Positions 1 through 6,683 are shown, numbered from the stretch's first letter. The stretch is DNA of 11,185 nucleotides from Defluviitaleaceae bacterium (GCA_009781815.1 WQVB01000020.1:1-11185); one strand, 5' to 3'. Translations and numbers: made by a program. Notes: generated by a model from the letters alone, not told the origin.

Positions 1-1
1 A

Positions 2-70
2 CTTTTAAACAATAGACCAAGAAAGTGCTTGGGTTGGAACACGCCTTATGAGAGGTTTTATAGACTTTAG
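2..70 (+). CDS. IS30-family transposase, C-terminal fragment
   Basis: The frame beginning at base 2 is open to the window edge and ends at a TAG at 68-70. Its 22 residues include LNNRPRKCLGW, TPYE and a final aromatic stretch, which is the pattern I know from the extreme C-terminus of IS30-family (DDE) transposases, beyond the catalytic core. Only this tail is inside the window, so the catalytic residues cannot be checked. It ends about 95 nt before the mnmG start, so the insertion sequence lies directly upstream of mnmG, where mnmE often sits in Bacillota. Family assignment is from motif memory of a short peptide. Confidence 0.72.
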   Translation, partial: LLNNRPRKCLGWNTPYERFYRL

Positions 71-120
71 AGGATGCTTTGGTGTTTTGTTGCGGTTGGG
101 TTGACAAGTTAGCCCCTACA
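71..120. mobile_element. Probable right end of the IS30-like element
   Basis: The bases just after the transposase stop hold a TTGTTGCGGTTGGGTTGACAA-like stretch (about 88-108). IS30-family ends often carry a GTTGCA...TTGACA pattern after the transposase, so this is probably the terminal inverted repeat. The left end is outside the window, so the exact boundary and target duplication cannot be defined. Confidence 0.4.
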
Positions 121-129
121 GGGTCAATT
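101..129 (+). promoter_or_regulatory. Possible mnmG promoter with a -35 inside the IS end
   Basis: TTGACA at 101-106 is a perfect -35 box pointing towards mnmG. The hexamer 17 nt further, at 124-129, is TCAATT and matches TATAAT at only 3 of 6 positions, so the -10 is weak. Bases AGCCCCT after the -35 also occur at the same distance in the speA promoter. If the -35 belongs to the insertion-sequence end, this would be a hybrid promoter. Confidence 0.35.
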
Positions 130-164
130 GAAATAATGAAATTATGGTTTTAGGAGTTGATGAT

Positions 165-2048
165 ATGAACAATCCAATCAAATATGACGTTATTGTTGTT
201 GGTGCTGGCCACGGGGGGTGTGAGGCGGCTTTGGCTGCTGCTCGCATGGGTTGCTCTGTTTTGGTGTTTGCTATTAACCTTGACTCCATAGCCATGATGC
301 CCTGCAACCCCAATATAGGCGGCACGTCTAAAGGCCATCTAGTGCGAGAGGTTGACGCCCTTGGGGGTGAGATGGGCAAAAATATTGATAAAACTTTTAT
401 ACAGTCGAAGATGCTTAATTTAGGCAAGGGGCCTGCTGTCCATTCTTTAAGGGCTCAGGCGGATAAATTCAAATACTCTCAAGAGATGAAAAAAACTTTG
501 GAAAACACCCCAAACATCCACCTTATGCAATCTGAAGTGGTGGAGGTGCTTTTTAATGATAATAATGCTATAGCAGGCGTGGTTAGCGTCTCTAGTGCTA
601 TATACCATGCCAAAACTGTGGTTATGGCAACGGGAACATACCTTAACAGCCGCTGCATCTGGGGGGATGTAAGCGTAGATAGCGGTCCAGCTGGCTTAGC
701 ATCTAGCATCAAGCTTGCTGATAACCTAAAGGCTAGGGGGATAGAGATGTATCGCTTTAAAACAGGCACCCCAGCCCGTGTGCATGCCGCCAGTGTGGAT
801 TTTAGCAAAATGGTGGAGCAAAAGGGAGATGAGCATATTGTGCCTTTTTCTTTTGAAAGCGACGCTGAAAGCATCACCCGCCCTCAAATATCGTGCTATC
901 TAACCCACACCAACGAAGCTACGCATGATATTATACGTGCTAACATCCATCGCTCCCCCATGTATTCTGGGGAGATTGAAGGCACAGGCACTAGATATTG
1001 CCCATCTATTGAAGATAAAGTGGTGCGTTTTGCCGAGAAGACAAGCCACCAGGTGTTTGTAGAGCCTGAGGGGGAAGATAGCCAAGAGCTATATATATCA
1101 GGCATGTCTACCTCGCTGCCTGAGGATGTACAGCTGGCAATGTATCGCACCGTTGCTGGCCTTGAAAACTGCCACATTATGCGTTTTGGCTATGCTATAG
1201 AGTATGACTGTATCAACACCACCCAACTTCACCCTACGCTAGAGTTCAAGCGGTTTAGCGGGTTTTTCTCCGCAGGGCAGTTTAACGGCACAAGCGGCTA
1301 TGAAGAGGCCGCCGCCCAAGGGCTTATAGCAGGCATAAACGCCGCCGCAAAGGCGCTTGGCAAAGAGCCGCTAACTATCGACCGCAGCGAAGGCTATATC
1401 GGTGTTTTGATTGATGATTTGGTTACAAAAGGCACAAAAGAACCCTACCGCATGATGACGTCTCGTGCCGAGTATCGCTTGCTTTTGCGGCAAGACAATG
1501 CAGACCTAAGGCTAACGCCGAAAAGCTACGGCTATTTAATAGACCAAGCTCGATATGATAAGTTTTTAGAGAAAAAGGCTGCTATTGATGCCGAGGTAAA
1601 GCGTATTGAAAAGCTGGTGGTTGCCCCTAGCAAAGAGGTTAACGCCCTTTTGGCTGAGCATAGCTCTACCCTAATCACCAACGGGTTTAAGATGGCGGAG
1701 CTGGTGAAGAGACCCGAGCTTAGCTATGAGGTGTTGGAAAGCATTGACACAAACCGCCCAAACTTGCCTAAAGATGTGATAGAGCAAGTAAATATCGCTA
1801 TAAAATATGAGGGCTATATAAAAAAACAGGTGCTCCACGTGGAGCAATTTAAAAAGCTGGAGAAACGCCCTCTTCCAGATGATATAAATTATGATGAGGT
1901 AGGCAACCTGCGTATAGAGGCGGTGCAAAAGCTTACGCAAATAAAGCCCCAAAGCATAGGGCAAGCCAGCCGCATAACGGGCATCAGCCCTGCGGATATT
2001 TCAAGTCTATTGATATACCTTGAGAAGTCAAAATATAAGGGGGAGTAG
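165..2048 (+). CDS. mnmG: tRNA uridine-5-carboxymethylaminomethyl modification enzyme MnmG (GidA)
   Basis: MnmG is the FAD-binding partner of the GTPase MnmE; the complex modifies the wobble uridine (U34) of several tRNAs in the cytoplasm. The N-terminus has the Rossmann FAD motif GAGHGG at residues 13-18, followed by PCNPNIGG (about 46-53) and GHLVREVDALGGEMG. The family signature RYCPSIEDK lies in the middle of the chain, and the C-terminal helical domain ends ITGISPADISSLLIYLEK. I chose the ATG at 165 because AGGAG at 152-156 lies 8 nt before it; an in-frame ATG at 144 would add seven unconserved residues and lacks a good binding site. The 627-residue length is normal for the family. The gene is followed after 2 nt by rsmG, a common pairing. 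No mnmE is visible upstream, where an IS30-like end is found instead. A 16-bp palindrome lies at 1831-1846. Confidence 0.97.
   Translation: MNNPIKYDVIVVGAGHGGCEAALAAARMGCSVLVFAINLDSIAMMPCNPNIGGTSKGHLVREVDALGGEMGKNIDKTFIQSKMLNLGKGPAVHSLRAQADKFKYSQEMKKTLENTPNIHLMQSEVVEVLFNDNNAIAGVVSVSSAIYHAKTVVMATGTYLNSRCIWGDVSVDSGPAGLASSIKLADNLKARGIEMYRFKTGTPARVHAASVDFSKMVEQKGDEHIVPFSFESDAESITRPQISCYLTHTNEATHDIIRANIHRSPMYSGEIEGTGTRYCPSIEDKVVRFAEKTSHQVFVEPEGEDSQELYISGMSTSLPEDVQLAMYRTVAGLENCHIMRFGYAIEYDCINTTQLHPTLEFKRFSGFFSAGQFNGTSGYEEAAAQGLIAGINAAAKALGKEPLTIDRSEGYIGVLIDDLVTKGTKEPYRMMTSRAEYRLLLRQDNADLRLTPKSYGYLIDQARYDKFLEKKAAIDAEVKRIEKLVVAPSKEVNALLAEHSSTLITNGFKMAELVKRPELSYEVLESIDTNRPNLPKDVIEQVNIAIKYEGYIKKQVLHVEQFKKLEKRPLPDDINYDEVGNLRIEAVQKLTQIKPQSIGQASRITGISPADISSLLIYLEKSKYKGE
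1831..1846. promoter_or_regulatory. parS-like palindrome inside mnmG
   Basis: TGCTCCACGTGGAGCA is a perfect 16-bp palindrome. It differs from TGTTCCACGTGGAACA, a widely found form of the ParB-binding parS site, at two symmetric positions, keeping the central CCACGTGG. The mnmG/rsmG region is often close to the replication origin and parAB in Bacillota, which supports the reading. It encodes VLHVEQ within a normal MnmG chain, so it could also be chance; in 11 kb a 16-bp perfect palindrome is expected roughly 0.2 times. Confidence 0.4.
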
Positions 2049-2050
2049 AC

Positions 2051-2707
2051 GTGAATTTAAAGCAAAAGTTAAAAGAAAGTGCTTTAGAGCTGGGCATAGA
2101 GCTAACACAAAAAAATCTCGACCAGCTTTGGGTTTTTAAAGATTTTCTTAAGGAATATAACGAAAAGGTTAACCTAACGGCCATTAAAGAAGATGAAGAT
2201 ATCGTCATCAAGCACTTTTTGGATTCTTTAACCGTGCTGCCTTATGTAGATGGCAAGGTGATTGATATAGGCACTGGGCCTGGCTTTCCTGGTATTGTGT
2301 TGAAAATTGTTAAGCCCTGTTTAGATATAACCTTGCTAGATGCCCGTGGCAAAAAGGTAAAGTTTTTAGAGGAGGCGGCTGAGCTTTTAAACCTCGAAAA
2401 CATCACCTGCATACACGGCAGGGCTGAAGAGATAAGCTCTCAAAAAGGCTTTTCTCAAGCTTTTGATTGTGCCGTTTCAAGGGCTGTTGGCTCTTTTGAA
2501 AACCTAGCAAAATGGTGCTTACCCTTTGTAAAAGAAGACGGTCAATTTATAGCTATGAAAGGCCCAAATTATGAAGAAGAGCTTGAAGAGGGTAAAAGAG
2601 CATTGAGAAGACACGGTGGGGCAGAGATAAGTGTGCAAAGCCTCACCCTGCCTCAAACAAACCTTGCCCGCAATTTGATAATCATCAAAAAATCACGTGT
2701 GTTGTGA
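2051..2707 (+). CDS. rsmG: 16S rRNA (guanine-N7)-methyltransferase RsmG (GidB)
   Basis: RsmG uses S-adenosylmethionine to make m7G at position 527 (E. coli numbering) of 16S rRNA; loss of it gives low-level streptomycin resistance in several bacteria. The 218-residue chain has the expected order of motifs: NLTAI (41-45), HFLDSL (55-60), the SAM-binding loop IDIGTGPGFPG (71-81), LDARGKKVKFL (96-106), VSRAV (142-146) and a KGP near 170. The start is GTG at 2051, preceded by an AAGGGGGAG-type binding site that overlaps the end of mnmG. The 2-nt gap to mnmG indicates one transcript. The downstream neighbour in many Bacillota would be noc or parA; here the next item is a palindromic repeat and then speD, so the order departs from the usual origin cluster. 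Confidence 0.96.
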   Translation: MNLKQKLKESALELGIELTQKNLDQLWVFKDFLKEYNEKVNLTAIKEDEDIVIKHFLDSLTVLPYVDGKVIDIGTGPGFPGIVLKIVKPCLDITLLDARGKKVKFLEEAAELLNLENITCIHGRAEEISSQKGFSQAFDCAVSRAVGSFENLAKWCLPFVKEDGQFIAMKGPNYEEELEEGKRALRRHGGAEISVQSLTLPQTNLARNLIIIKKSRVL

Positions 2708-2721
2708 TTGAATATTCATCT

Positions 2722-2867
2722 TACCCCCTACCGTCATCCTGAGCCCTTGGTCTTCCTGCTGCCGCAGGCAGAAGGGTAAGACTTGACTCAGGATCTACTC
2801 GGAGTAGGGCAGGCTTAGTTGGGTATGCACTATCATACATAGATCCCGTGTCAAGCACGGGATGACG
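2722..2867. repeat. Composite palindromic repeat, copy A, with internal insertion
   Basis: The element starts TACCCCCTACCGTCATCC and ends CACGGGATGACG. Two hairpin units face each other: a left unit CCTGAG...CTCAGG and a right unit CCCGTG-TCAAG-CACGGG. They are separated by a central stretch containing AGGCTTAGTTGGGT. It is the same design as copy B at 3923-4030. The left unit is about 38 nt longer than in copy B because an additional imperfect hairpin (TCTTCCTGCTGCCGCAGGCA at 2751-2770 and following bases) sits in its loop. It fills most of the gap between rsmG and speD and could fold into a strong RNA stem. Confidence 0.85.
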
Positions 2868-2883
2868 CTAGGTGTGCAATCAT

Positions 2884-2935
2884 CCACTCCTCAAAGTGGT
2901 AAAGACTTGACAAAATAAGCATCATGCTGTATCAT
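2884..2935 (+). promoter_or_regulatory. speD promoter with upstream CCACTCCT box
   Basis: TTGACA at 2907-2912 and TATCAT at 2930-2935 are separated by 17 nt and match the housekeeping sigma consensus at 6/6 and 5/6 positions. CCACTCCT at 2884-2891 lies 15 nt before the -35. The same three blocks recur before speA, which suggests shared control, but no regulator is identified. Confidence 0.85.
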
Positions 2936-2964
2936 TATTCTACTATTATCTCGAGGTGATGACA

Positions 2965-3738
2965 TTGTCTAACAAATTAAAACTCCACGGCTTTAACAAC
3001 CTTACAAAATCCCTAAGCTTTAACATTTACGACATCTGCTATGCAGGCACAGAGCGTGAAAAAGAAGAATATATCGCATATATTGATGAGGAGTACAACT
3101 CTGAACGCCTTACAAAAATCTTGCTAAAAGTAACCGAGATGATAGGCGCCCACGTGTTATCTATCTCCAAGCAGGATTATGAGCCGAGGGGTGCTTCTGT
3201 AACCATTTTGATAGCCGAAGAAGAGATTAGAGGCGTAACCCAAAAGCCAGACGCCATCGTGGCTCATTTAGACAAAAGCCACATCACGGTGCATACCTAC
3301 CCAGAGTTTCACCCAGACAATAACATCTCCACCTTTAGGGTGGATATTGATGTGTCTACCTGCGGCACCATCACCCCCCTATCTACGCTGGATTACCTTA
3401 TCGCCAGCTTTGATAGCGACATTATCACTATGGACTACCGCATACGTGGCTTTACAAGAGACCTTGAAGGCAACAAAATATTTATAGATGAAAAGCTAGA
3501 CAGCATACAAAACTACATCAACCCCAAAACTTTAGAGATTTATGACGCCATAGACATGAATGTGTATGGCCACAACCTCTTCCACACCAAAATGATGCTT
3601 AAAGAGGTGGATTTGCAAGAATATCTCTTTAACGCTGATGTTTATGAGTTGCCACCAAAAAAACGCCTAGCTATTATTGATAACATACGTAAAGAAATGA
3701 TAGAGATTTTCAGCGGGCATAATGTGTTTTCGCAGTAA
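2965..3738 (+). CDS. speD: S-adenosylmethionine decarboxylase proenzyme, E. coli type
   Basis: SpeD decarboxylates S-adenosylmethionine, giving the aminopropyl donor for spermidine synthesis. The chain is a self-cleaving proenzyme: it cuts before a serine that becomes the pyruvoyl cofactor. With the start used here (257 residues), DKSH places the cut between Lys104 and Ser105, and the catalytic His110 and Cys133 keep the spacings of Ser112/His117/Cys140 in the E. coli enzyme. The conserved N-terminus KLKLHGFNNLTKSLSF begins right after the start. I prefer TTG at 2965 because GAGGTGAT (2953-2960) is the only good binding site and itself overlaps the alternative GTG (2956) and ATG (2959) starts. 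Transcription is probably from the promoter at 2907-2935 and ends at 4055-4083. A copy of its last codons lies at 3858-3884. Confidence 0.96.
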   Translation: MSNKLKLHGFNNLTKSLSFNIYDICYAGTEREKEEYIAYIDEEYNSERLTKILLKVTEMIGAHVLSISKQDYEPRGASVTILIAEEEIRGVTQKPDAIVAHLDKSHITVHTYPEFHPDNNISTFRVDIDVSTCGTITPLSTLDYLIASFDSDIITMDYRIRGFTRDLEGNKIFIDEKLDSIQNYINPKTLEIYDAIDMNVYGHNLFHTKMMLKEVDLQEYLFNADVYELPPKKRLAIIDNIRKEMIEIFSGHNVFSQ

Positions 3739-3749
3739 GCTACTTGCAT

Positions 3750-3858
3750 CGTCATTGCGGGCTTGACCCGCAATCCCCTTCCTAGTCGGAATAATTCAGG
3801 AAGGAAGGGGATCCTGAATCAAGTTCAGGATGACAAGAAGATAAGGATACAGGTTTAA
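3750..3858. repeat. Composite palindromic repeat, copy C, with tail
   Basis: A left hairpin unit GTCATTGCGGGCTTGACC... (from 3751) faces a right unit GGATCCTGAATCAAGTTCAG... ending GATGAC at 3834. Inner arms CCCCTTCCT (3775-3783) and AGGAAGGGG (3802-3810) pair too. The trailing bases GATACAGGTTTAA at 3846-3858 recur exactly at 11019-11031, so they appear to be part of the family. The element starts 12 nt after the speD stop and is followed at once by a repeated speD tail. Confidence 0.8.
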
Positions 3859-3884
3859 GTGGGCATAATGTGTTTTCGCAATAG
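3858..3884 (+). pseudogene. Duplicated 3' end of speD (SGHNVFSQ-stop)
   Basis: This 27-nt segment matches the last 27 nt of speD (3712-3738) at 24 positions, with 20 identical bases in a row (3861-3880 against 3715-3734). Read in the same phase it gives SGHNVFSQ and a stop. All three differences keep the meaning: AGC/AGT, CAG/CAA and TAA/TAG. It is not attached to any start codon. It is either a long target duplication around repeat copy C or the remaining tail of a replaced speD allele. Confidence 0.85.
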
Positions 3885-3922
3885 CCATCCTTTTCGCCAT
3901 CACAAGCACCCGCTATTCGTCA

Positions 3923-4030
3923 TACCCCCTACCGTCATCCCGTGCTTGACACGGGATCTAATTGGAGAAGGTGAGGCTTAGTTGGGTGTCCACTACCCCA
4001 CATAGATCCTGTGTCAAGCACGGGATGACG
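3923..4030. repeat. Composite palindromic repeat, copy B
   Basis: It begins TACCCCCTACCGTCATCC like copy A and ends CACGGGATGACG. The two facing hairpin units are CCCGTG-CTTGA-CACGGG and CCTGTG-TCAAG-CACGGG, separated by about 40 nt that contain AGGCTTAGTTGGGT, also in copy A. At 108 nt it is probably close to the undisturbed form of the element. Confidence 0.88.
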
Positions 4031-4054
4031 TTTCCAAGAATTTGTCTTTAACTT

Positions 4055-4084
4055 AAAACGCGACACTCCGTGGGTCGCGTTTTT
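4055..4084. terminator. Bidirectional rho-independent terminator
   Basis: AAAACGCGAC (4055-4064) pairs with GTCGCGTTTT (4074-4083) around a 9-nt loop, and a T run continues to 4084 on the plus strand. On the minus strand the stem also ends in TTTT. It lies between speD and the convergent minus-strand gene, only 4 nt from that gene's stop, and can serve both. Confidence 0.85.
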
Positions 4085-4087
4085 ATA

Positions 4088-4699
4088 TTATTTTTCCTCT
4101 AAAGCATTACTTATAATCTTATTTTTTGCTGCCTCGAATGCTTTTGAACGTCTTGGTTCATGATAGAATTTATTCCCGTATATATCCTCATACTCTACTC
4201 CTATCTCCAAGTATCCTATATCTTCAATCAGTTCTCTACGAGCCACTTTAAAAGCATCCTTACATCCTTCATCTCTTCTTTTTAAAGTTATTAAATTTAT
4301 AGATTCTCCCACTTCAATAGCTCTATTTTCAAACACTCCTGTCCAAGTAAGTGATGATATCGAACCTCCAGCCGTGCCTGACATGGAGAATCTTATGAGG
4401 TTGCGTATATTTTCCTCTTTTCTCTTGTTTTCATCGACGATTTCCAACCTCTTCACTATCATCGGGCCAATCCCTACGTTTTCTATTCGTATAGATATTT
4501 CACTCAAAAAAGAAACCTCTTTAATATTGAGTAATGGTTTTACGCTTTTCATGTTGTGATCTTCTTGCTGTGCTAAGATTTTTTCATTATATTCCTGCTG
4601 CTGCTTAGAAGATCGTTTTGTAAAAACTATTGAGACAGCAGCTATGGTTACACCAGCAATGCTCGTTATTATTGGTATTACATCCGATACAAATTCCAC
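4088..4699 (-). CDS. Hypothetical membrane-anchored protein
   Basis: I do not recognise this 203-residue protein. Residues about 8-27 form one hydrophobic segment (IIPTIT-like start through VTIAAVSIVF), followed by positive charges (TKRSSK) that predict a cytoplasmic C-terminal part. Residues about 30-50 are rich in Gln/Glu and could be a short coiled coil. The rest alternates in a way that suggests beta strands (IRIENVGIGPMIVKRLEI, YLEIGVEYEDIYGNKFYHE). The start is GTG at 4699, with an AAGGAGG site (plus-strand 4707-4713) 7 nt before it and a near-perfect promoter further up. It runs against the spe genes and has its own terminator, so it is an independent unit placed between speD and speA. 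It is more AT-rich than its neighbours, which fits acquisition. Function unknown. Confidence 0.85.
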   Translation of the reverse strand: MEFVSDVIPIITSIAGVTIAAVSIVFTKRSSKQQQEYNEKILAQQEDHNMKSVKPLLNIKEVSFLSEISIRIENVGIGPMIVKRLEIVDENKRKEENIRNLIRFSMSGTAGGSISSLTWTGVFENRAIEVGESINLITLKRRDEGCKDAFKVARRELIEDIGYLEIGVEYEDIYGNKFYHEPRRSKAFEAAKNKIISNALEEK

Positions 4700-4750
4700 A
4701 CAAATTCCTCCTTAGTATTGTCGTTTTTTGTATTATTAACACTCATAGTT

Positions 4751-4779
4751 ATTATAATTTAATTAACTAATTTAGTCAA
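4751..4779 (-). promoter_or_regulatory. Promoter of the minus-strand membrane protein gene
   Basis: Read on the minus strand, TTGACT (4779-4774) and TATAAT (4756-4751) are separated by 17 AT-rich nucleotides, matching the consensus at 5/6 and 6/6 positions. The predicted leader to the GTG start at 4699 is about 45 nt. Confidence 0.82.
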
Positions 4780-4817
4780 GATTAAAATTTGTATGTCTCT
4801 AATTTAGAACACTCTAT

Positions 4818-4917
4818 CTTCGTCATTGCGGACTTGATCCGCAATCTCTAGGTTTGTAATTGTTGCTTTTTAGTAATTAGTATAGTGAGATTGCGGATCA
4901 AGTCCGCAATGACGAAG
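4818..4917. repeat. Palindromic repeat, copy D, 31-bp perfect arms
   Basis: The left arm at 4818-4848 (CTTCGTCATTGCGGACTTGA...) is the exact reverse complement of the right arm at 4887-4917. Each arm is itself a small hairpin (TTGCGGACTTGATCCGCAA). The 38-nt centre contains TTTAGTAATTAGTATAGTGA, which resembles degenerate sequence near 10900-10920. The arms vary from copies A and B, but the GTCAT...CTTGA core is the same. Confidence 0.9.
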
Positions 4918-4943
4918 GATGGTTATGTTGAAGATGTCAAATT

Positions 4944-5087
4944 GCCTCGCACAAAACCAATCCAACACCGTCATCCCCAACTTGATTGGGGATCTCCCTA
5001 TGCCGATTACTTACTAGGTTGTACGTTATGCTAGTGAGATCCCGCATCGAGTGCGGGATGACGGCGTGGGGTGGTTTTGTGCAAGGC
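4944..5087. repeat. Palindromic repeat, copy E, with extended outer arms
   Basis: Outer arms 4944-4959 (GCCTCGCACAAAACCA) and 5072-5087 pair at 15 of 16 positions. Inside them lie the usual facing units, CCGTCATCCCCAACTTGATT... and ...GAGTGCGGGATGACGG, around a centre ending CTAGTGAGAT. The extended arms make it the longest intact palindrome of the group. It ends about 50 nt before the speA -35. Confidence 0.87.
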
Positions 5088-5113
5088 TGATGATGACTTG
5101 GGTATTTGGTTGC

Positions 5114-5164
5114 CCACTCCTTCAAGCTAGGCATATTGACAAAACAGCCCCTCTGATGTATTAT
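5114..5164 (+). promoter_or_regulatory. speA promoter with upstream CCACTCCT box
   Basis: TTGACA (5136-5141) and TATTAT (5159-5164) are 17 nt apart. CCACTCCT lies at 5114-5121, 14 nt before the -35. The stretches TTGACAAAA and TGTAT-pyrimidine-ATTATT are the same as in the speD promoter. The predicted leader is about 50 nt. It probably drives speA, the restriction gene, the small gene and speE. Confidence 0.85.
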
Positions 5165-5219
5165 TATTGTTAGGCTTAAAGCGGTTTAGGGCCAATATAT
5201 AGATTAGGAAGATGCATAG

Positions 5220-6683
5220 TTGAAAAAATTAAACCAAAACAACACCCCCATTGCAGATGCTTTGAGGGATTTAAATAGAAAACGTGTGGTGCCTTTTGAC
5301 GTTCCAGGGCATAAAAAGGGCAAAGGAAACCCCGATTTGGTGGACTTTTTAGGGCAAAAGACATTGTCGGTTGATGTAAACTCTATGAAGCCTTTAGACT
5401 TTTTGGGCAACCCCATATCCGTTATAAAAGATGCGGAGGAGCTGGCGGCGGAGGCTTTTGGTGCAAGCCATGCCTTTTTTATGGTGGGCGGCACTACCTC
5501 TTCGGTGCAGGCTATGATTTTATCGTCTTGTAAAAAGGGCGACAAGATACTTTTGCCTCGCAATGTGCATAAAAGTGTTATAACCGCCCTTATCCTCTGT
5601 GGCGGCATACCTTGCTATATAGACCCTCAAGTGCATGGCGACCTTGGCATATCCCTCGGCATGAAGATGGAGGATATAAAAGCAGCCATAGAGGCTAACC
5701 CTGATGCGGTTGCGATCCTCCTAAACAACCCAACATACTATGGCATATGCTCTAACCTTAAAGCCGTTATAGACCTTGCTCACCAACATGGCATGCTTGT
5801 GTTGGTGGATGAGGCACATGGCACACATTTTTATTTTGGGGATGATTTGCCAATGTCTGCTATGGCAGCGGGGGCTGATATGGCTTCGGTTAGCATGCAT
5901 AAATCTGGCGGGTCTTTAACCCAAAGCTCTATATTGCTTGTGGGCAAAAGGGTTGACCCAGCATACATCCGCCAAATAATCAACCTTACCCAAACCACCT
6001 CTGCGTCATATTTGTTGCTATCAAGCCTTGATATATCTCGCCGCCATTTAGCCTTAAACGGTAAAGATGTGTTTAAGCGGGTTATAGACCTTGCAAGCTA
6101 CGCTAGAGAAGAGGTAAACAGCACCATAGATGGCCTTTATGCCTTTGGCAAAGAGCTTATAAACGGAGACTCTATTTTTGATTTTGACACCACAAAGCTG
6201 TCTATCAACACCCTGCCCGCTGGCCTTGCAGGTATAGAGGTGTATGATATTTTAAGGGATGAATATGACATTCAAATAGAGTTTGGAGACATTGGCAACA
6301 TTTTGGCTTATGTGTCCGTTGGGGATAATATAAAAGATATTGAGCGTTTATGTGCAGCCCTTGCAGACGCACTCCGCCGCAATCGCAAAAGCCCTACAGG
6401 CATGCTTAGTTATGAATACATCCACCCCACCGTGGCTGTTAGCCCTCAAGAGGCTTTTTGGGGGGATAAGGTGCTTGTGGATATAAAAGATAGCGAAGGC
6501 AAGGTGGCTGGCGAGTCCGTCATGTGCTACCCCCCTGGTGTGCCTGTGCTGGCCCCCGGGGAGCTTATAACAAAAGAGGCCCTCAACTATATCTTTTATG
6601 CCAAAGAAAGAGGCTGCAACCTAAGCGGCACCCAAGACCCTGATGTGGAAAAGATTATGGTTTTAAAGGAGCCTGCCAAATGA
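5220..6683 (+). CDS. speA: PLP-dependent arginine/lysine/ornithine decarboxylase
   Basis: This 487-residue enzyme belongs to the fold-I Orn/Lys/Arg decarboxylase family in its short Bacillota form. It removes CO2 from a basic amino acid to give a diamine or agmatine, using pyridoxal phosphate. Visible motifs are the N-terminal PGHKKGKG (29-36), GGTTSSVQA (90-98, phosphate binding), VDEAHG with Asp197 and His200 at the cofactor ring, and SMHKSGGSLTQ with the Schiff-base Lys228. The C-terminal domain holds YPPGVPVLAPGE (437-448). The start is TTG at 5220; AGGAAG (5206-5211) lies 8 nt before it. Arginine is the likely substrate from its company with speD and speE, but sequence alone does not separate arginine from lysine or ornithine. 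The stop overlaps the next gene's ATG by 4 nt. Confidence 0.93.
   Translation: MKKLNQNNTPIADALRDLNRKRVVPFDVPGHKKGKGNPDLVDFLGQKTLSVDVNSMKPLDFLGNPISVIKDAEELAAEAFGASHAFFMVGGTTSSVQAMILSSCKKGDKILLPRNVHKSVITALILCGGIPCYIDPQVHGDLGISLGMKMEDIKAAIEANPDAVAILLNNPTYYGICSNLKAVIDLAHQHGMLVLVDEAHGTHFYFGDDLPMSAMAAGADMASVSMHKSGGSLTQSSILLVGKRVDPAYIRQIINLTQTTSASYLLLSSLDISRRHLALNGKDVFKRVIDLASYAREEVNSTIDGLYAFGKELINGDSIFDFDTTKLSINTLPAGLAGIEVYDILRDEYDIQIEFGDIGNILAYVSVGDNIKDIERLCAALADALRRNRKSPTGMLSYEYIHPTVAVSPQEAFWGDKVLVDIKDSEGKVAGESVMCYPPGVPVLAPGELITKEALNYIFYAKERGCNLSGTQDPDVEKIMVLKEPAK

Noticed and set aside
144..164. Upstream ATG as start of mnmG
   Set aside because: It would put AGGAG inside the coding sequence and add seven residues not expected before the FAD-binding strand.
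116..427. Minus-strand frames opposite the start of mnmG
   Set aside because: They mirror a well-supported gene on the other strand and have no motifs.
2722..5087. CRISPR array
   Set aside because: The repeats are inverted, unequal in length and irregularly spaced, with no constant direct repeat and no cas genes.
4937..5134. 65-codon minus-strand frame
   Set aside because: It lies within repeat copy E and its residues only reflect the palindromic DNA.
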